From: Armillaria gallica
Taxonomy: Eukaryota > Basidiomycota > Agaricomycetes > Agaricales > Physalacriaceae
Direction of reading: 5' to 3'
DNA: 64,000 nt
NCBI GenBank assembly: GCA_037576215.1
Contig: JBANDB010000006.1
Location: 3,100,001-3,164,000 of the forward strand
Both the position numbers and the translations under genes were made by a program. The notes under the pieces are model-generated. The model was not told the origin of the DNA. It saw nothing but the letters and a program-made list of their open reading frames with translations, and did not search any database. Shown piece after piece: positions 11,481-23,736 of the stretch. Positions within the stretch are counted from its first letter, which is position 1; each line of letters begins with the position of its first letter.

Positions 11481-12393
11481 ATGGACGGAAGAGAACAGGA
11501 CGACGCCCGAGCCGACGGGGAGCATGTGGAGACGGACGAAAGGCAATGCAGGATATGCCTGGACGGCGCCGATGCAGAACAGGAGCTGGGTCGCCTCATT
11601 CGACCATGTCTGTGCAAAGGGTCGATTAGCGTGAGTTTCCCGTCGTTTCCTTGCCAAGTCGTTGCTGAGCTCGCTGTATGCCCAGTATGTTCACATAAAG
11701 TGTCTTCAGCGCTGGAGAAACAGCTCCGTGGCGCAGAGTGCGTTCTTCTCATGCCCCCAGTGCCATTACAAATATCGATTCTCGCGTACCCGTGTCGTCG
11801 GCATTGCAACGAACCCAGGCAAGTCGTGATATCCTTGAGGGCTAACGGACGTCTCTCAACGTCTTCTGCCAGTGATACTTGGTGCCATCTCTAGCCTTCT
11901 CTTCACAATCCTTGCGTTCATATCCTCTTCCGTGACGACCTACCTCATGTCCTTTTTTCAGGAGCCCACCATCTACTATTCCTCATCATTATTCTACGTG
12001 TCACCTTTTGACGTCCTCCATGATCTCGTTCGCGCCGCTCTCCGTATCATTCAGGATGAAGATCTCGCCGATGTCTTTGACGAGGCATTGCCCAGAAGCC
12101 GGGGTGGCGAAACGATGATGGGTGCTGCGCAAGAACCATCAGCTCCGGGTGTGTTGAGGAACGTGTTACAGCGCTTTCTGCTTGGTCTGCCGTTAATTGG
12201 GGCGGGCTCGTTGATACACATGTTTTTGTCCCTTCCCTTCCTTGGTCCACTCCACTGGCTCGCCCGCTATCGGGGTAATCGAAGGAGGAATAACAACTCC
12301 CGAGATATAACAGCGCTGATCATTATCGCCCTCATTATCGTAGGCGCTGCTCGGTTAGTCTCTATTTCTTCGTTTCCGCGCCTCGACAGCTGA
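11481..12393 (+). CDS. RING-CH (MARCH-type) membrane E3 ubiquitin ligase
   Basis: Exons 11481-11630, 11686-11818 and 11873-12393 encode about 267 residues. The N-terminal RING-CH finger is complete in C4HC3 order: Cys23, Cys26, Cys43, Cys45, His53, Cys56, Cys73 and Cys76, with the typical Trp60. Three hydrophobic segments follow (ILGAISSLLFTILAF, FLLGLPLIGAGSLIHMFL, ALIIIALIIVGAA), so the protein should sit in an internal membrane with the finger in the cytosol, as in MARCH and Doa10-type ligases. The second intron uses a GC donor (gcaagt at 11819); reading through it meets a stop at once. A possible final intron (gttagt to acag, ending at 12389) keeps the same stop codon, so two C-termini are possible. 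Confidence 0.82.
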
Positions 12394-12575
12394 TCGTACG
12401 TATATAGCGCTTTGTACAAAGTTTACCAATTGACCCAGAAAGTCACGAAACGGCTACTTTTACGTGCTGAAGATGCAATACTTGAAGTCAACTGATATGC
12501 AGGAAAGCTCTAATAATGTATATAGATGTACTAAATAGTGACAACGACGTATCATCCTCACTCAATCGCGGCTCT

Positions 12576-15500
12576 TCACCAATTCCGTCTGAGCAATCGT
12601 TTAGCGTTCTCATATGTACTTTTGGTGTCTTTCCTGTCAACATTCAACTCCTTCAGGTATTGGTCAACGGCGGCGTCTACGCGTCCAACGGGGACTTCTC
12701 CCCGTCCAATTGACGAGTTAGGTCGTCGAGCCTCTTCCAGCCAATCGACCAGCAACACAGCGATGTCAGAGGATATCGCTTGGACGTTTGCTTGGGAATT
12801 GAATGGAGGTATCTGTGTCCATTTAGAAAAAGTCTAAATTGAGGGAAAGAATACTTACATGAGACTCATACATCCCGTTCAGTACCTCCCATATTTCGAC
12901 AAACGGAACACCACATTGAACCAGTACTCGAGGCGCCCAACCATACGGAAGGACACCCTTTCTTTCCAAGGAGAATCGCACGAGGAGGTCTGTCAAGAGT
13001 CCTACGCAGAGATATGAACATATAGAGCTCTAACATGGGTACGACACTTACGAAGAGGGAATGCGCTTTCCGAGGGAAAGAAACGACGTCCCAACTTTAC
13101 AACTTTGGCCATAACCTTGTCGGCTTGGGTTTTTTCATCCTCGAATTCTTGTATTACTTCACAGGTGATTTCAGTCAAAGGAGCACATAATTTGATGACA
13201 ACAACGCACTTTCATCGAAAATCTGTGTCCATATCGGCCGTACTATGCTCTCGTCGCGATGTTCTGAGACATGTATACAAAGTAGTTTGAAGTCGGCGAG
13301 GTCGAATGGTATTGCGTAGTCTTGATACAGCTTGCATAAAGATGAGATCAACGATGTCCGCAAAAGCTTTAGAAAACATACCTCAGATATCGTAAAAAGA
13401 CGCTGATCGAGCTGCTTAATTCGCTTCCCCACCTCCTCTGCATCCCCAATATGCGGGTATAGAAAATTGTAAATGTCTAGCTGTACCTGGGCGACGTCCA
13501 GTCGCTCCTCGAGATCGGTCAGGAACGCAATGGCAGTCTCATGACGTCCTCCCGAAGAAACGGGATGTGACTTGGCATTGCCAGCAGCAAGTGTCAAGCA
13601 TTCCAGTCTGTCGGTCAGATGGAGATCGAAGCTAATATATCATGAGCAAAACGGACAGCGAGGGGTCGTTCAAATGGATGACTGACTCGGTCGATTCGGC
13701 CAGCGCACTGAGCACTTCTGCAGCACGTAGTGGTTGACCGTCTTTGACGTAATATTGCCACAGAAGCTGGTACTTCTTGACAGTTGCTGGCTCCCGTCTT
13801 AGATGGGATTCAAGGAAAGTGGGCCTGATCTAAGCGGATGGTGAGTAAGGAAATTAGAAGCCTTAACTTACAACGACTGACCTCTAACAGATCATCCGCC
13901 AGACCGCGATCTATGAGCCAATCATACAACGTCGAGTGGAACATTTCGTCTTGACTGGCGAAGGCATATTCGTATGCATGGCTTCTTACTGTGTCCTGAT
14001 CGTCGCGGGAAAGCGAGCTGGCAGCTTGAGAGCTTCCTTCGAAGACGTTTAGGGAATCCAGGACAAGTTCATAGCAGTGGAGCCGCCGTTCGTAGAATTC
14101 TTTGCGCACGTCGTTCGCGGGCATACCGGCCGCCCAATATTCTAATCCGATGTTCTCCGCATCAAAGACGCTTGCACACACAAGTGGAAGGTCAACAGCT
14201 CCTGAGATTATTATAGTAGGATTGTCCAAAAAGGATATAGACGGGCAGGCATACCTTTCGCGTATGTCAATTGCTGGAAATCGCCGCAAATTTCCCTCAA
14301 TTTCTGAAGGTCCAAAATACGAACACCTTTAATGTATAACCTATATGGTCTGATTGAAATCCAAAGGCAAAAGAGCGGTACCCCAGACATACCGTAGTGA
14401 TTCTGACAGCCAGTTGTCCTTCTCAGCAGGATTCTTGGTTTCAACGGCTTTCCGGATGTTTTCCTTCGCCTGACAGAAGCGTTAGCAAGTAAACGATACA
14501 CCAAAAAGCAATAAGCACCTTATACAGCATGACGTCATCGGAGCTGCAGAACGAACCGCATCTTTGTTGCAGAACCTCGCTTATAGTATCCACCTAAGTG
14601 TATATCAGCTACGCAAGTGAGAGAAAAGATCTCTGTTGACACTCACACTCAGTTGTTGCCCGATTTGCTGGTCGATGACAACGTTAACTAAAGCTCTTGA
14701 CACCGTCATTCCGTTTTGTGTGGTTATCAGGTCTTCGAATGTTAGTGATTTGAACAGGTTCTGTACATCGGCCTCGCATCTGGTACAACTCAGGTCTCAC
14801 GATCAAAAGGATAAGTCTGGGGAAGACATACCTCGTAATGAGATCACCGATACGGTAGTCGGTCAATAGAAGGACGAATGAGAGAGCTTCAATGGTCCGC
14901 GTCAACAACGACATAAGCTCAACTACGGAGCTTTGTTCGGCCTGTCACAAGTCGGTAACAGCAGAAAAGAGAGAGTAAGTATTATTCACCTTCCAAGCCT
15001 GCTGCTCTGATGCAGGAGGACGGACTGCCGTATCACCTGGCGATGAATGAAATAAATGAGGATTCTTATCCAAAAGGGTTTTCAATGAATATAAGTTTTT
15101 CTGGACGGTGACTAGAACAGCTTCTGGGACAGTCGGTTCGTGAACGCCAGCAGCACTGAGGAAAATGCGATAAGCGATAGTCAGTTGAAAGGCTATTGAA
15201 CTACCTTGTACGTGTCAGTTTCGACTTCCATATTCGCCGAACGAGGCGGGCAAAATAGAGAGCAAACCCTTCTCTACGACCACTGTAAAGAGCCTTCCCT
15301 CGAGCTTCATCTGATAACTAATGAGCAACGAATACACAAAGGAGAGGGGTGAAGCATACTGTTGTAGACCGTCATCTCCGACCATATAGGACGCTCCCCA
15401 AAGTCATAAAACGCTTGCTTGGCTACAGCGGCAATGTCGGGGGGGGAGACAGCAAGAGAAGTGCTCTCTGTCGTGTCCACAAACGAGTTGCCGCTTGCGA

Positions 15501-17539
15501 GACCAAGGAGCATAGCACACGTCTGATTGCGTCCAAAACTAGAAAGTACGCTGAGCTTGGCAGGCATGAAGATTCACTTGCATCTTACCTGTCCCTGAAC
15601 TGGATGAGAGGCTGAACGTTGCCCTCTGACTGCACCTCCTCGATAACAGCCTTGAGGTAGTCCAGCGCCCGTCTTTTCATGAGGAAAGTCAGACCGACAT
15701 TGGTAAGAATCATGATTTCTGGGGGACTTTCGGCAAACTGTGATGCCAACTCGTTCGTGACCACCGGTGCAGGCAAACCTGTTTCCCAATTTCGTAAATT
15801 CCGGGGAACAGGCGCCATGGCCCAAGTCCTCCCTGGAATAGCTAACAGTGCAGCATATTCGATCAAAGGCGCCCTGTTACTACCGCTGGGAGCACCCGGA
15901 CCGCCATATCGCTGTGCAGATTGGGTATTCGGAACTATTTGGTCCAGATTACCAATCCGCGTCAAATCCGGCGACATGCATAGAAGAAAATCCTTTCCAT
16001 CGATATCTGTTTCCTGAGCGGCCACTGTTAACCCATCAACATAGCAGCTGACGTCAAGACCCGTGAAGGTGAACACGCGACCTTGTTGCTGGGAAGGTAT
16101 CGGTGCCGTGCCGTACGCTGCTACCGGTCGGAAAGTTGGCTCTTGCTCGTCAGGATGTGATATAGTGGTTGGAGGTGTTCGTACATGGAAGAGCTGAAGG
16201 GGACGAACTCCGCTGTTGGTGGTATAACCCCCATACGAATAAGCAAGTGCTGGGGCAAAATACAGACGTACACCCGTAGATGTTATTGCGACTAGTTGGA
16301 TACCAGAACGAGATTCCGAAGCATCAATAGGATGGATGGCAATGATTCGGAAGTTCTGAGGTGTGACGGAAGGAGCACCAGGTACCTTGTCTTGGATAGA
16401 TTTATACAGGTTCGATAACGTCTGAACGTGCTCCACAGACTTGTCGGAAGTCGGCTTGTAAACAGATATTGCGTTTCTCTCTGTAAGAGTGTAGAAACAG
16501 CGTCGGGCGTCGTCAGAGACGAGGGAAACGATACGATCTAAATACCATTATAATCACAGTTGCAAGGCATTAACAAAACATACGTGCCTTCCACATTTGA
16601 CGACACAAAACGGGGAATAAGACTTTGCATTCCACCAACAGAATGATTGATTAATTGGACGCGTTTTCCAAACCACGATTCCGTGGCTTGGTAGTGAAGC
16701 TCGTATAGGCTTCCATCATGGGACCCAGCCATAAATATTTGTCCGTCGGGAGTGCCTATGACTGATGACATTTGGGTGTCGGTGTTCACGGTGAGGTCAG
16801 TAGCGTACAACTGGAGTGTTTTCCGTTTCACTCCCGGAGACAAAGCAACCCCAATTAGAACGACAGTCATCGGTGTGCATATCACCAACAGGTAGGATAT
16901 TTCGTCAATGAACAGTCCCTTTTTGGGTTTGACAAGTGCGACATTGGAAATCACGTAGGGCTGGTCCTCAAATGAACTTATTTCATTACTGGCAAAAAGT
17001 TGGAATTGTGAGCACTATAGATTAAGAAGCACACGCACCCCTCCACGTAATCCCATAGCAGCAACTTGTTTTCAACCGAGATCCATGTCCGTTCAATTTC
17101 AGGCATCAGGCCCATGCGAGTATTGACGTTTGTGTCTGGCTGGAAAGTTAGTAGCAGACTAGCAAGGAACCTGGAGACATTACTGCTATAATGCTGGAAC
17201 AGGGCATCAGGAATTCCCACAAGTTTTCTCTTTTGAAAAGGAACACGGAAATCATCGTCGAAGATGCTATACACTGCTGGCCCAGCCTCTGAACAGGAAT
17301 GTTACAAGAGGCATATGGAAACGAAATATATCACTTACGGGTACTCAGTGTCTCGCTGAGGTCGGGAATAATTTGAACATCTGTAGCGAATTGTTCATGT
17401 AAAACACGGCTTGCGCTTTGCAGAACGGTAAGATCGACTAGAGAGGCTTGTGAGCAAGTTATTAGAGCTTTGAAGCAGACATACCGGGCCCCGTTGGAAG
17501 GGAAGGAGAGGAGGACGAGCTGGCAAAGGCAGCAGCCAT
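12576..17539 (-). CDS. NUP170: Nucleoporin Nup155/Nup170 family, inner-ring scaffold
   Basis: A minus-strand gene of about 5 kb with many short introns. The N-terminal part carries family landmarks: LQSASRVLHEQF with IIPDLSETLST, then GLMPEIERTWISVENKLLLWDYVEG at the start of the beta-propeller. Later come the propeller strands with NFRIIAIHPIDASES and the long helical domain that ends in DWLEEARRPNSSIGRGEVP. Nup155-type proteins form the inner ring of the nuclear pore with Nup188/192, Nup35/53 and Nup93/Nic96. The start at 17539 (MAAAFASSSSS) was chosen because the next upstream ATG (17871) would overlap the start of the divergent kinase gene and leave no promoter. Homology could nevertheless extend about ten residues further upstream. 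Exon boundaries were not all fixed by hand. Confidence 0.85.
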
Positions 17540-17869
17540 TTGACGCGGGGAAGCCAGTGGCAAGGGAGGTTGAACGCGTCCGAATTTGGGACTGTTTGGC
17601 AAAGGCTCTGACTGTTTGTACTGATTTTCGGTCCTTTCTCTGTTTCCTTGCTTCTATGATACGCATCATCAACAATCCCAGGATGCCAGCATCCCTTGGG
17701 CGCCTTCGACCTGATCCGATTTTCATCTACGCCAATGGGATGATGAACTCGTCGCGACGTGGCCAAATTAATCATCTTTCGAAACTGATCTCAATCAGGA
17801 CATACCTTCCCGTGTTTCATGCGATAGTGTCTCTTGCCTGTTGACCCGCTACTGGTTACTGTAGTCACC
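17540..17869. promoter_or_regulatory. divergent promoter region, NUP170 / MAPKKK
   Basis: About 330 bases between the chosen starts of the two divergent genes. It holds open frames in both directions, some of which could be extra 5' coding exons of the nucleoporin, so the boundary is uncertain. No distinct regulatory motif was recognised. Confidence 0.4.
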
Positions 17870-20267
17870 ATGGCCATGAATTCTCCAACTACTTCAAGCA
17901 GGGCCCAAGCAAGCCTTGAGAGGCCTTCTGTCTCGCTGGCGACACGGGCTTCTGCTTATCTTACGAATATAGGCAGTGCGTCTTCTCTCCTTTTCCTTTT
18001 CAAGGTTAGCCGTTCATGCGAAGAAACTTGCAGGCGATCTCATCCCCAGCACCCTTCGACGACAAGCAGTACGCTTGTCTCATGCTTTCCAACCGAAACG
18101 TGCGTCCTGACGTGTTTCATAACTGCTGGGCTGAACCTTCTACAACAGCAATATTTCGATGGATTCGGGGAGAACTAATTGGGAAAGGGAGCTATGGGCG
18201 CGTATACATGGGATGCAATGCCAATACTGGAGAGATAATAGCTGTCAAGCAAGTCGAATTGCCCAAGAAGCAGTTTGAACAAACGAACCAGCAGATGGAA
18301 GTGGCCAACGCTCTCAAGTTTGAGAGCGAAACTCTCAAAGATTTGGAACACCCTCGCATCGTCCGATATCTGGGTTATGAAGAGAGTCCCGAGTCCCTTA
18401 ACATGTGAGTCATCAGCTTTCACCCGTAGGTTCTGCTGACCATTCCAAGCTTCTTGGAATACGTCCCTGGAGGATCAATAGAAAGCTGTCTTTTCCAGCA
18501 CGGCAGGTTTAGTGAAGGTTTAACGAAGTCATTCACAAGCCAGATCTTGGAGGGTTTGGAGTATCTCCACTGTAGGGGAATTATACATCGAGTGGGTTGT
18601 CCTTCCTTTTAGTGCAATACTATATACTCACAGCCACGCAATCAGGACCTCAAATCAGGTGCGCCTCTTTGACGTTTCAAAGTTATGTACCAGCTCATTA
18701 TATTACAGCAAATATTCTGGTTGATCACTTGGGCAACTGTAAGATCTCTGACTTCGGAATTTCCAAGCGTGTCGACCAACTGGAAGCCGCACGCGCAAAT
18801 ACAGGCATGAAGGGTACTCTATTCTGGATGGCCCCGGAAGTCGTGTCTCCACCAAAAGGTGGTGGATATGATGTGAAGGTCGACATCTGGAGTGTCGGGT
18901 GTATTGTGTTGGAAATGTGGTCTGGCAAACGGCCCTGGGCCGGCCAGGAGGCTGTTGCCGTTATGCTCAAAGTGAGTTCCCATCACAATCGGTTGTCATT
19001 CTGACACGCTCATGATCGATTGTAGCTTTATAAAGACAGGCTTCCGCCTCCCATCCCAAAGGATTTACACTTATCAGAGCTGGCTATATCCTTTAGGAAT
19101 AGCTGTTTTGCTTCGTATGTAACCGTCTATTCCTTCAGCAATTGGTAATTAACTGTACCACGATCCAGTAATCCGGCTAAGCGTCCTATGGCTGCAGAGC
19201 TTCGGAAGCATCCCTACTTGACTCCAGTGCCCGATTGGTCATTCACTCAAGCTGAGGTCGAGCGCCCCTCGGAAAAGCTCGTTCTCTCTCTAAAGCGAGA
19301 TACTTCTGTGCCAGGAGAGAAAGCGTCGTCGCGACGATCTATATCACGAACGTTACGGCGACCTTCCAGCTCATCTGCGCTGGGTCCGAGGCCGACCAAC
19401 CATCAGCACATGCACTTCAGGAATGCATCCGAAGCTGTGCTACCCGCTAAACCTGATTGCAGACCGCCTCCACTTGTGTTTATCACTCCTCCAAGTTCAC
19501 CTATGAAATCAGCGTTGGGCTCTACTCCTGAAGACGACGATCAATTAGTATTCAACTGGGCAGCAACATCCGACTCATCGAAATCGTCATATCAACGCCG
19601 AAAAATGTTCTATGTCGTCAATCCTGATCCAGATGATTCAGATGATGAAAGAACCATTCGACGGTGCAAATCGTCCAAGCTGCCTTACATTTACAACCCA
19701 CCGCCCCTCCCGAGTGCAGACGTCGAATCGCCCTTTTCCTCGACGCTTACAGCTTCAGATCCACTCCATCTCAACACTCATTATCCACAGTTCTCCCCCT
19801 CTCTATCGTCCGCATCAACGCTAATATCTGCCTCAAACAATTATAGCACTTTTTCATCCAGTGATACCGATAGCGACTTTGGTGGTACACTCTGGCAAAA
19901 ACCACCGATCAGTGCCCGGCCTCTCCCATCACCTCCACCTCCACCACCACCACCTCGGTCACATTCAGACAAAAGGGCTTGCGCACGGCTGAGCCGAATC
20001 GAATGCAAGCGCGACTCTGCATGGCACCGCCCACACCTGGAGGACGTTTACCAGCGTCTAGACTATTATTTCCCCGAGCATGATGTTGATAGACCTGTCG
20101 TTAAGGCAGATAGGGTTGCTAGTCAACCCAAAGATCGCCGTATGAGGAAGTCGCTTCGGATGGTTGCGCAGGAGCAACTGAATCGCAATCTATCTGACCC
20201 AGAACATCGGGTGAAGCGCAATACCGCACTTTGGGGAGGTCGTATAGAGGAGCTCGTAATTAGGTAG
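17870..20267 (+). CDS. BCK1/MEKK-type MAP kinase kinase kinase
   Basis: Eight exons (17870-17975, 18010-18099, 18149-18404, 18450-18591, 18646-18658, 18709-18971, 19026-19114, 19169-20267) join in frame to 685 residues. The kinase domain (about 66-335) is intact: G-loop GKGSYGRVY, catalytic Lys in [26 protein letters not shown] and MAPEV. The sequence [14 protein letters not shown] and the [18 protein letters not shown] block match Bck1-type kinases of the cell-wall-integrity cascade. Yeast Bck1 has its kinase domain at the end of a very long protein; here it follows only about 65 residues and is followed by a 350-residue Ser/Pro-rich tail with a polyproline run. The codons for HRDLK are split by an intron and a 13-base exon. 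Orthology to Bck1 rather than to a paralogous MEKK is not certain. Confidence 0.8.
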
Positions 20268-20492
20268 AAACGAAAGGGTCAGACATCTATCATACATCCA
20301 TCATATAATCAATCATAATCTCGCTGCATATTACCATCTTGCATATTTCGGACTGTAATTGGACTACTTTTTCGATGTAATGCAAAAAATCCAGTTGCAT
20401 TCTTGCATGCAATAGTAAACACACGGTGACTTGTGCTACGACTAATAAAAAAATAGATAACAAGGACTCCGTCATGTAGATCAAGCCAAAGA

Positions 20493-22575
20493 TTAGAAAT
20501 GTTCCTGTCATGAGAAAAGTAATCAGACTAAGGTACGACCAGCATCGAGAACTGCAAACCTTTGAAAAGGTAAAGTTGACGGTGGATGAACTGTGGACCG
20601 TCGTTGCCTCCTTGAGCGCTTTCGCGATCCCGCCTGGTCCGCAGAAGTAAGTCTAGTCTTGTGTAAGTAGAGCATAAGGTAACGATTAAAGATGACAGCT
20701 TACAGCGACCTTGGTCTTCAATTGAGACTTCGAACCGGGAATGTACTGTCCTGCTTCAATAGCCTGCTTCATCTGTCCATAGATAGTCATCCAATCAGGG
20801 CGACCGAACATAGTACGCGTCCTGAGGAGCGTCAGAGGATCGTAAGCAGCACCAGCGTCGTTGACCGCGATATTCCAAAGCATATCTTCTCCAATTTTCT
20901 GAGTAAGATAGATATTGATACGAAGGAAATTGGCTAGAAACGAATATGAGTTGACGCCCAATGTTCAAGACCAGCTCGACTCACGATCCGCTTGAGCAGC
21001 TTCAACTTCCTGTAACAAACTTTGGAACCACCCAAATGACGGCGCATCGCGGCAGACCCAGAAGAACTCGACTCGGCGCAAGGCACCGAGGCTGCCACTT
21101 TTCTGTTTGTACCAGATGTGCTTTAGGATTGAAGCAAATGGCGTGACACCTGGTCGATGGGAATTAGAAAAGCTATTCGCGATAAAAGGAGAGTCGCATA
21201 CCAATACCGGCACCAACAAGTACGGCTACCTCGGCATCGAATACGTCCTCCGCTGGGGCACCATATGGTCCATCAATCCTGACAGCGGGAAGGGAGTCGG
21301 AGCCATCTAACTCGAGATAATCACCTCGGGACCCCATGTCGGACTTTTCGTCTTTGTAAGAGCCCTTCATGGCTGCTTTGGTCATCTCGCTGACAACAGA
21401 CGGGCCAACACCAAGGCGCTCTCCGAGCCCCATCGTGAAATCACCCACTTGCCGTATGTGGACAGACACATAAGGATCCCCTGGTGCTGATGTGATGGTG
21501 AACTAGTTGACATTTAATAAAGCCGTGAGACAGAAAAATACAATGTCAGGAACTCACAGGGTGCCATTGAAAGCGCGAAAGTTCTGGAACCTGAAGGAAC
21601 AACCACTGTCCAGGCGTATACTTGAAACTAGGCTTGATGATACGCAGCTCCATGGCGCCTAAATGGGCATAAAGAGATGACGAGATGGAAGAAGGGCGTT
21701 GTACGTACCGCTTGGGTGTATGAGAACCTTGGACAATCGGGTGGCACGTCGAGCACGCCATTCACGATACACTCGTTCACCAAAGTAGATGATGCCAGGC
21801 CAGATTGTGAATCTCCAACTATTATACCCCAGGCAATGCTCAGTGGAGTAGAACGGGAATGTACTGATATAGTCGGGATTGACAGAGTCGCGGACAAAAC
21901 ATCCCGTGGCATGAGCATAGAGACCGATCATGAAAAAGAAGGCGAGGTGGTGGGTGTACCAAAATGCCTCGAAGCATTGCTTACGGATCTTCTGATGTGC
22001 GGTCCCGTACATCAAGACCATCATGAGGAGCATGAAGTGACCGGTGATACCACCCGCCTGGGTGTAGTGTATATCCAGAGCGGTTTCCTTTCTAACCTCT
22101 GTATCGGGAATCAGTTACTGGCAACCAAGTGGTATGGAACGACGTACGAGTGCGCTCTACATTGAAAAAGTTGACATAGTGGGCCGTTGTGTGGACCATG
22201 GACCAAAATGCCATGGAATAAGCGACTTGTCTGTGGAACCAGATGTTCTCGTCAGCGGGAAAGAGCCAAGTGAGCTTTGGGCGGACGACGCGAATGATGT
22301 TTCGCAGCATGGGAACGAGAATCATGCCGCCGTCGAATGCCAGAACGAGGCCAGCGCCGCGAGAAGTCCACACGGACCAAGTCAGAGCGTTGAGGGCAGC
22401 GAGTTTGGTGTTAGTGGCCTGCAAGGATTAAATTTGAGCACAACTAGAGGGCCAGTACACTCACCTGGCTGTGCCAGCCATAACCAAAGAGCGCAAAATG
22501 AATTCCGTAGAAGATGACATTGAAGGCCAGCCTCTTTGGGTGGAGAAACTCCCTGCGAAACCAGCTTTCTCCCAT
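20493..22575 (-). CDS. noxA: NADPH oxidase A, superoxide-generating flavocytochrome
   Basis: A multi-exon minus-strand gene starting MGESWFRREF and ending NFTFSKEHF. The membrane half has the ferric-reductase core with paired His ligands (VAYSMAFWSMVHTTAHYVNFF and FWYTHHLAFFF). The dehydrogenase half has the FAD site HPFTITSAPGDPYVSVHIR, the NADPH pyrophosphate site (GPYGAPAEDV and LVGAGIGVTPFASIL) and the terminal FCGPGG nucleotide motif. The lack of an N-terminal extension fits NoxA, not NoxB. NoxA transfers electrons from NADPH to oxygen across membranes and, with NoxR and Rac, drives hyphal differentiation and fruiting. The last exon (EHF plus stop) is separated by an intron of about 55 bases. 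MAD2 lies immediately upstream on the same strand. Confidence 0.92.
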
Positions 22576-22821
22576 GACTGAAGTTGAATGAAGGTGATAA
22601 TACAGTAAAAGAAAGTCGAAGAGGTCCGGGGCCAGCCAGACGAAGAAGAGTGAGGAGAAGAAAAGAACGGACAAGAGTGAAGGAAAGAAAGGAGGAAGAA
22701 TAAAGGGGACCTTGTGGCCATAGCAATCCCAGCGGTTCGGTTCGACTCGGCTGGCTCGGACTCGGCTAATTCGGTCACCGCAACCATCTATCTGCCAAGT
22801 TCAAACTATATAATACACATG

Positions 22822-23641
22822 CTACTCTTCATATCGATACGCAACCATAGCCTCGATCCTGTGTACATCCGTGCTGAAGCTCCTCATCTTCACCTGCTGA
22901 CTCTTGCTTGCCTCAATCGCCAGCGGATCAGTGTCAACCCATTCCCCAGCAGGAACGTCGGCAGAGTCAGACGTGTACGCTAGAATATTGAACACCGTTG
23001 GTTCATGTATCACCGGCAGGTAGGTGACCATCGAAATGATTTGCTTCAGAATAGCTCGGATCTCTGACTGTATCTCGGCCTCTGGTTTTGGTGGCCTGAA
23101 TTAGTGTTAAAAACGCCGAATTGAGCTACAGTGGTGGTTCGTACGCTTCAGTTGTAGAGTCCGCTGGTGGCTCAACAAGTTTGATATCAAACACCCAGCG
23201 TTCTAGAGGCGTTCGAGTATCCTTTGAGATGATGGCGAGAACAAGTTGTGTGACGGAACCGGTAAGCAGCCACTCTGATGGACCGGTAAGCACCGTGATG
23301 AAGTAGATAGTGTGTTAATCCTACTCTGGACTTGTTTCAGTATTCTAGCAAGGTATTAGGATGGGCAACTGCACGATCGTTAGCAACGGACCTTTCGAGG
23401 TAGTTCTCCAGCGCGAGATCTTGCGTAACAAGGACAGTTTGCCCATATTTCTTCACCATATGAAAATCGTCAGACGGATACACCTCCCGTTGGAAGAGAA
23501 TCCTTTGAACCCTGTCAGTGGCAATACGAACATCGATTCATAGCAGACCCACGTGTTGACCGCATACTTGAAGAATTCAGTGACCAGCGCAGTAGAGCCC
23601 TTGAGGGTGATAGCTTGGCGGTTTGCCTGCTTTGAGGCCAT
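22822..23641 (-). CDS. MAD2: Spindle assembly checkpoint protein Mad2 (HORMA domain)
   Basis: The start gives MASKQANRQAITLKGS, followed by TEFFKYAVNT, which splices to ILFQREVYPSDDF: the canonical Mad2 N-terminus. The middle has QDLALENYLE, and the last exon contains TYLPVIHEPTVFNILAY and the seat-belt C-terminus MRSFSTDVHRIEAMVAYRYEE. Several short introns interrupt the gene. Mad2 senses unattached kinetochores and inhibits APC/C-Cdc20 by safety-belt closure. The gene is divergent from TAF5, with only about 95 bases between starts; that spacer holds an ACGCGT box and a CACGTG box. Confidence 0.92.
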
Positions 23642-23736
23642 GGTGAGAGTTGGAAGAAAGAGATTTGAAAATGCAAAACACGCGTCGCGTATAACAGACT
23701 GCAGTCACGTGGGCTGCTCTCCTGCTCTTTGCAGCC
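23642..23736. promoter_or_regulatory. MAD2/TAF5 bidirectional promoter with ACGCGT and CACGTG
   Basis: A 95-base spacer between divergent start codons. It contains ACGCGT at 23680-23685, continued as a second CGCGT, and CACGTG at 23706-23711. ACGCGT is the MluI cell-cycle box bound by MBF in yeasts, which would fit MAD2; this is a motif match without functional evidence. Confidence 0.5.

Noticed and set aside
17540..17871. Further 5' exons of the nucleoporin starting at the ATG at 17871
   Set aside because: Possible by splicing, but the start would overlap the divergent kinase start and leave no promoter; the shorter start was used.
21677..22517. Two long plus-strand frames (162 and 127 codons)
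   Set aside because: Both are antisense to conserved noxA membrane and His-ligand exons.
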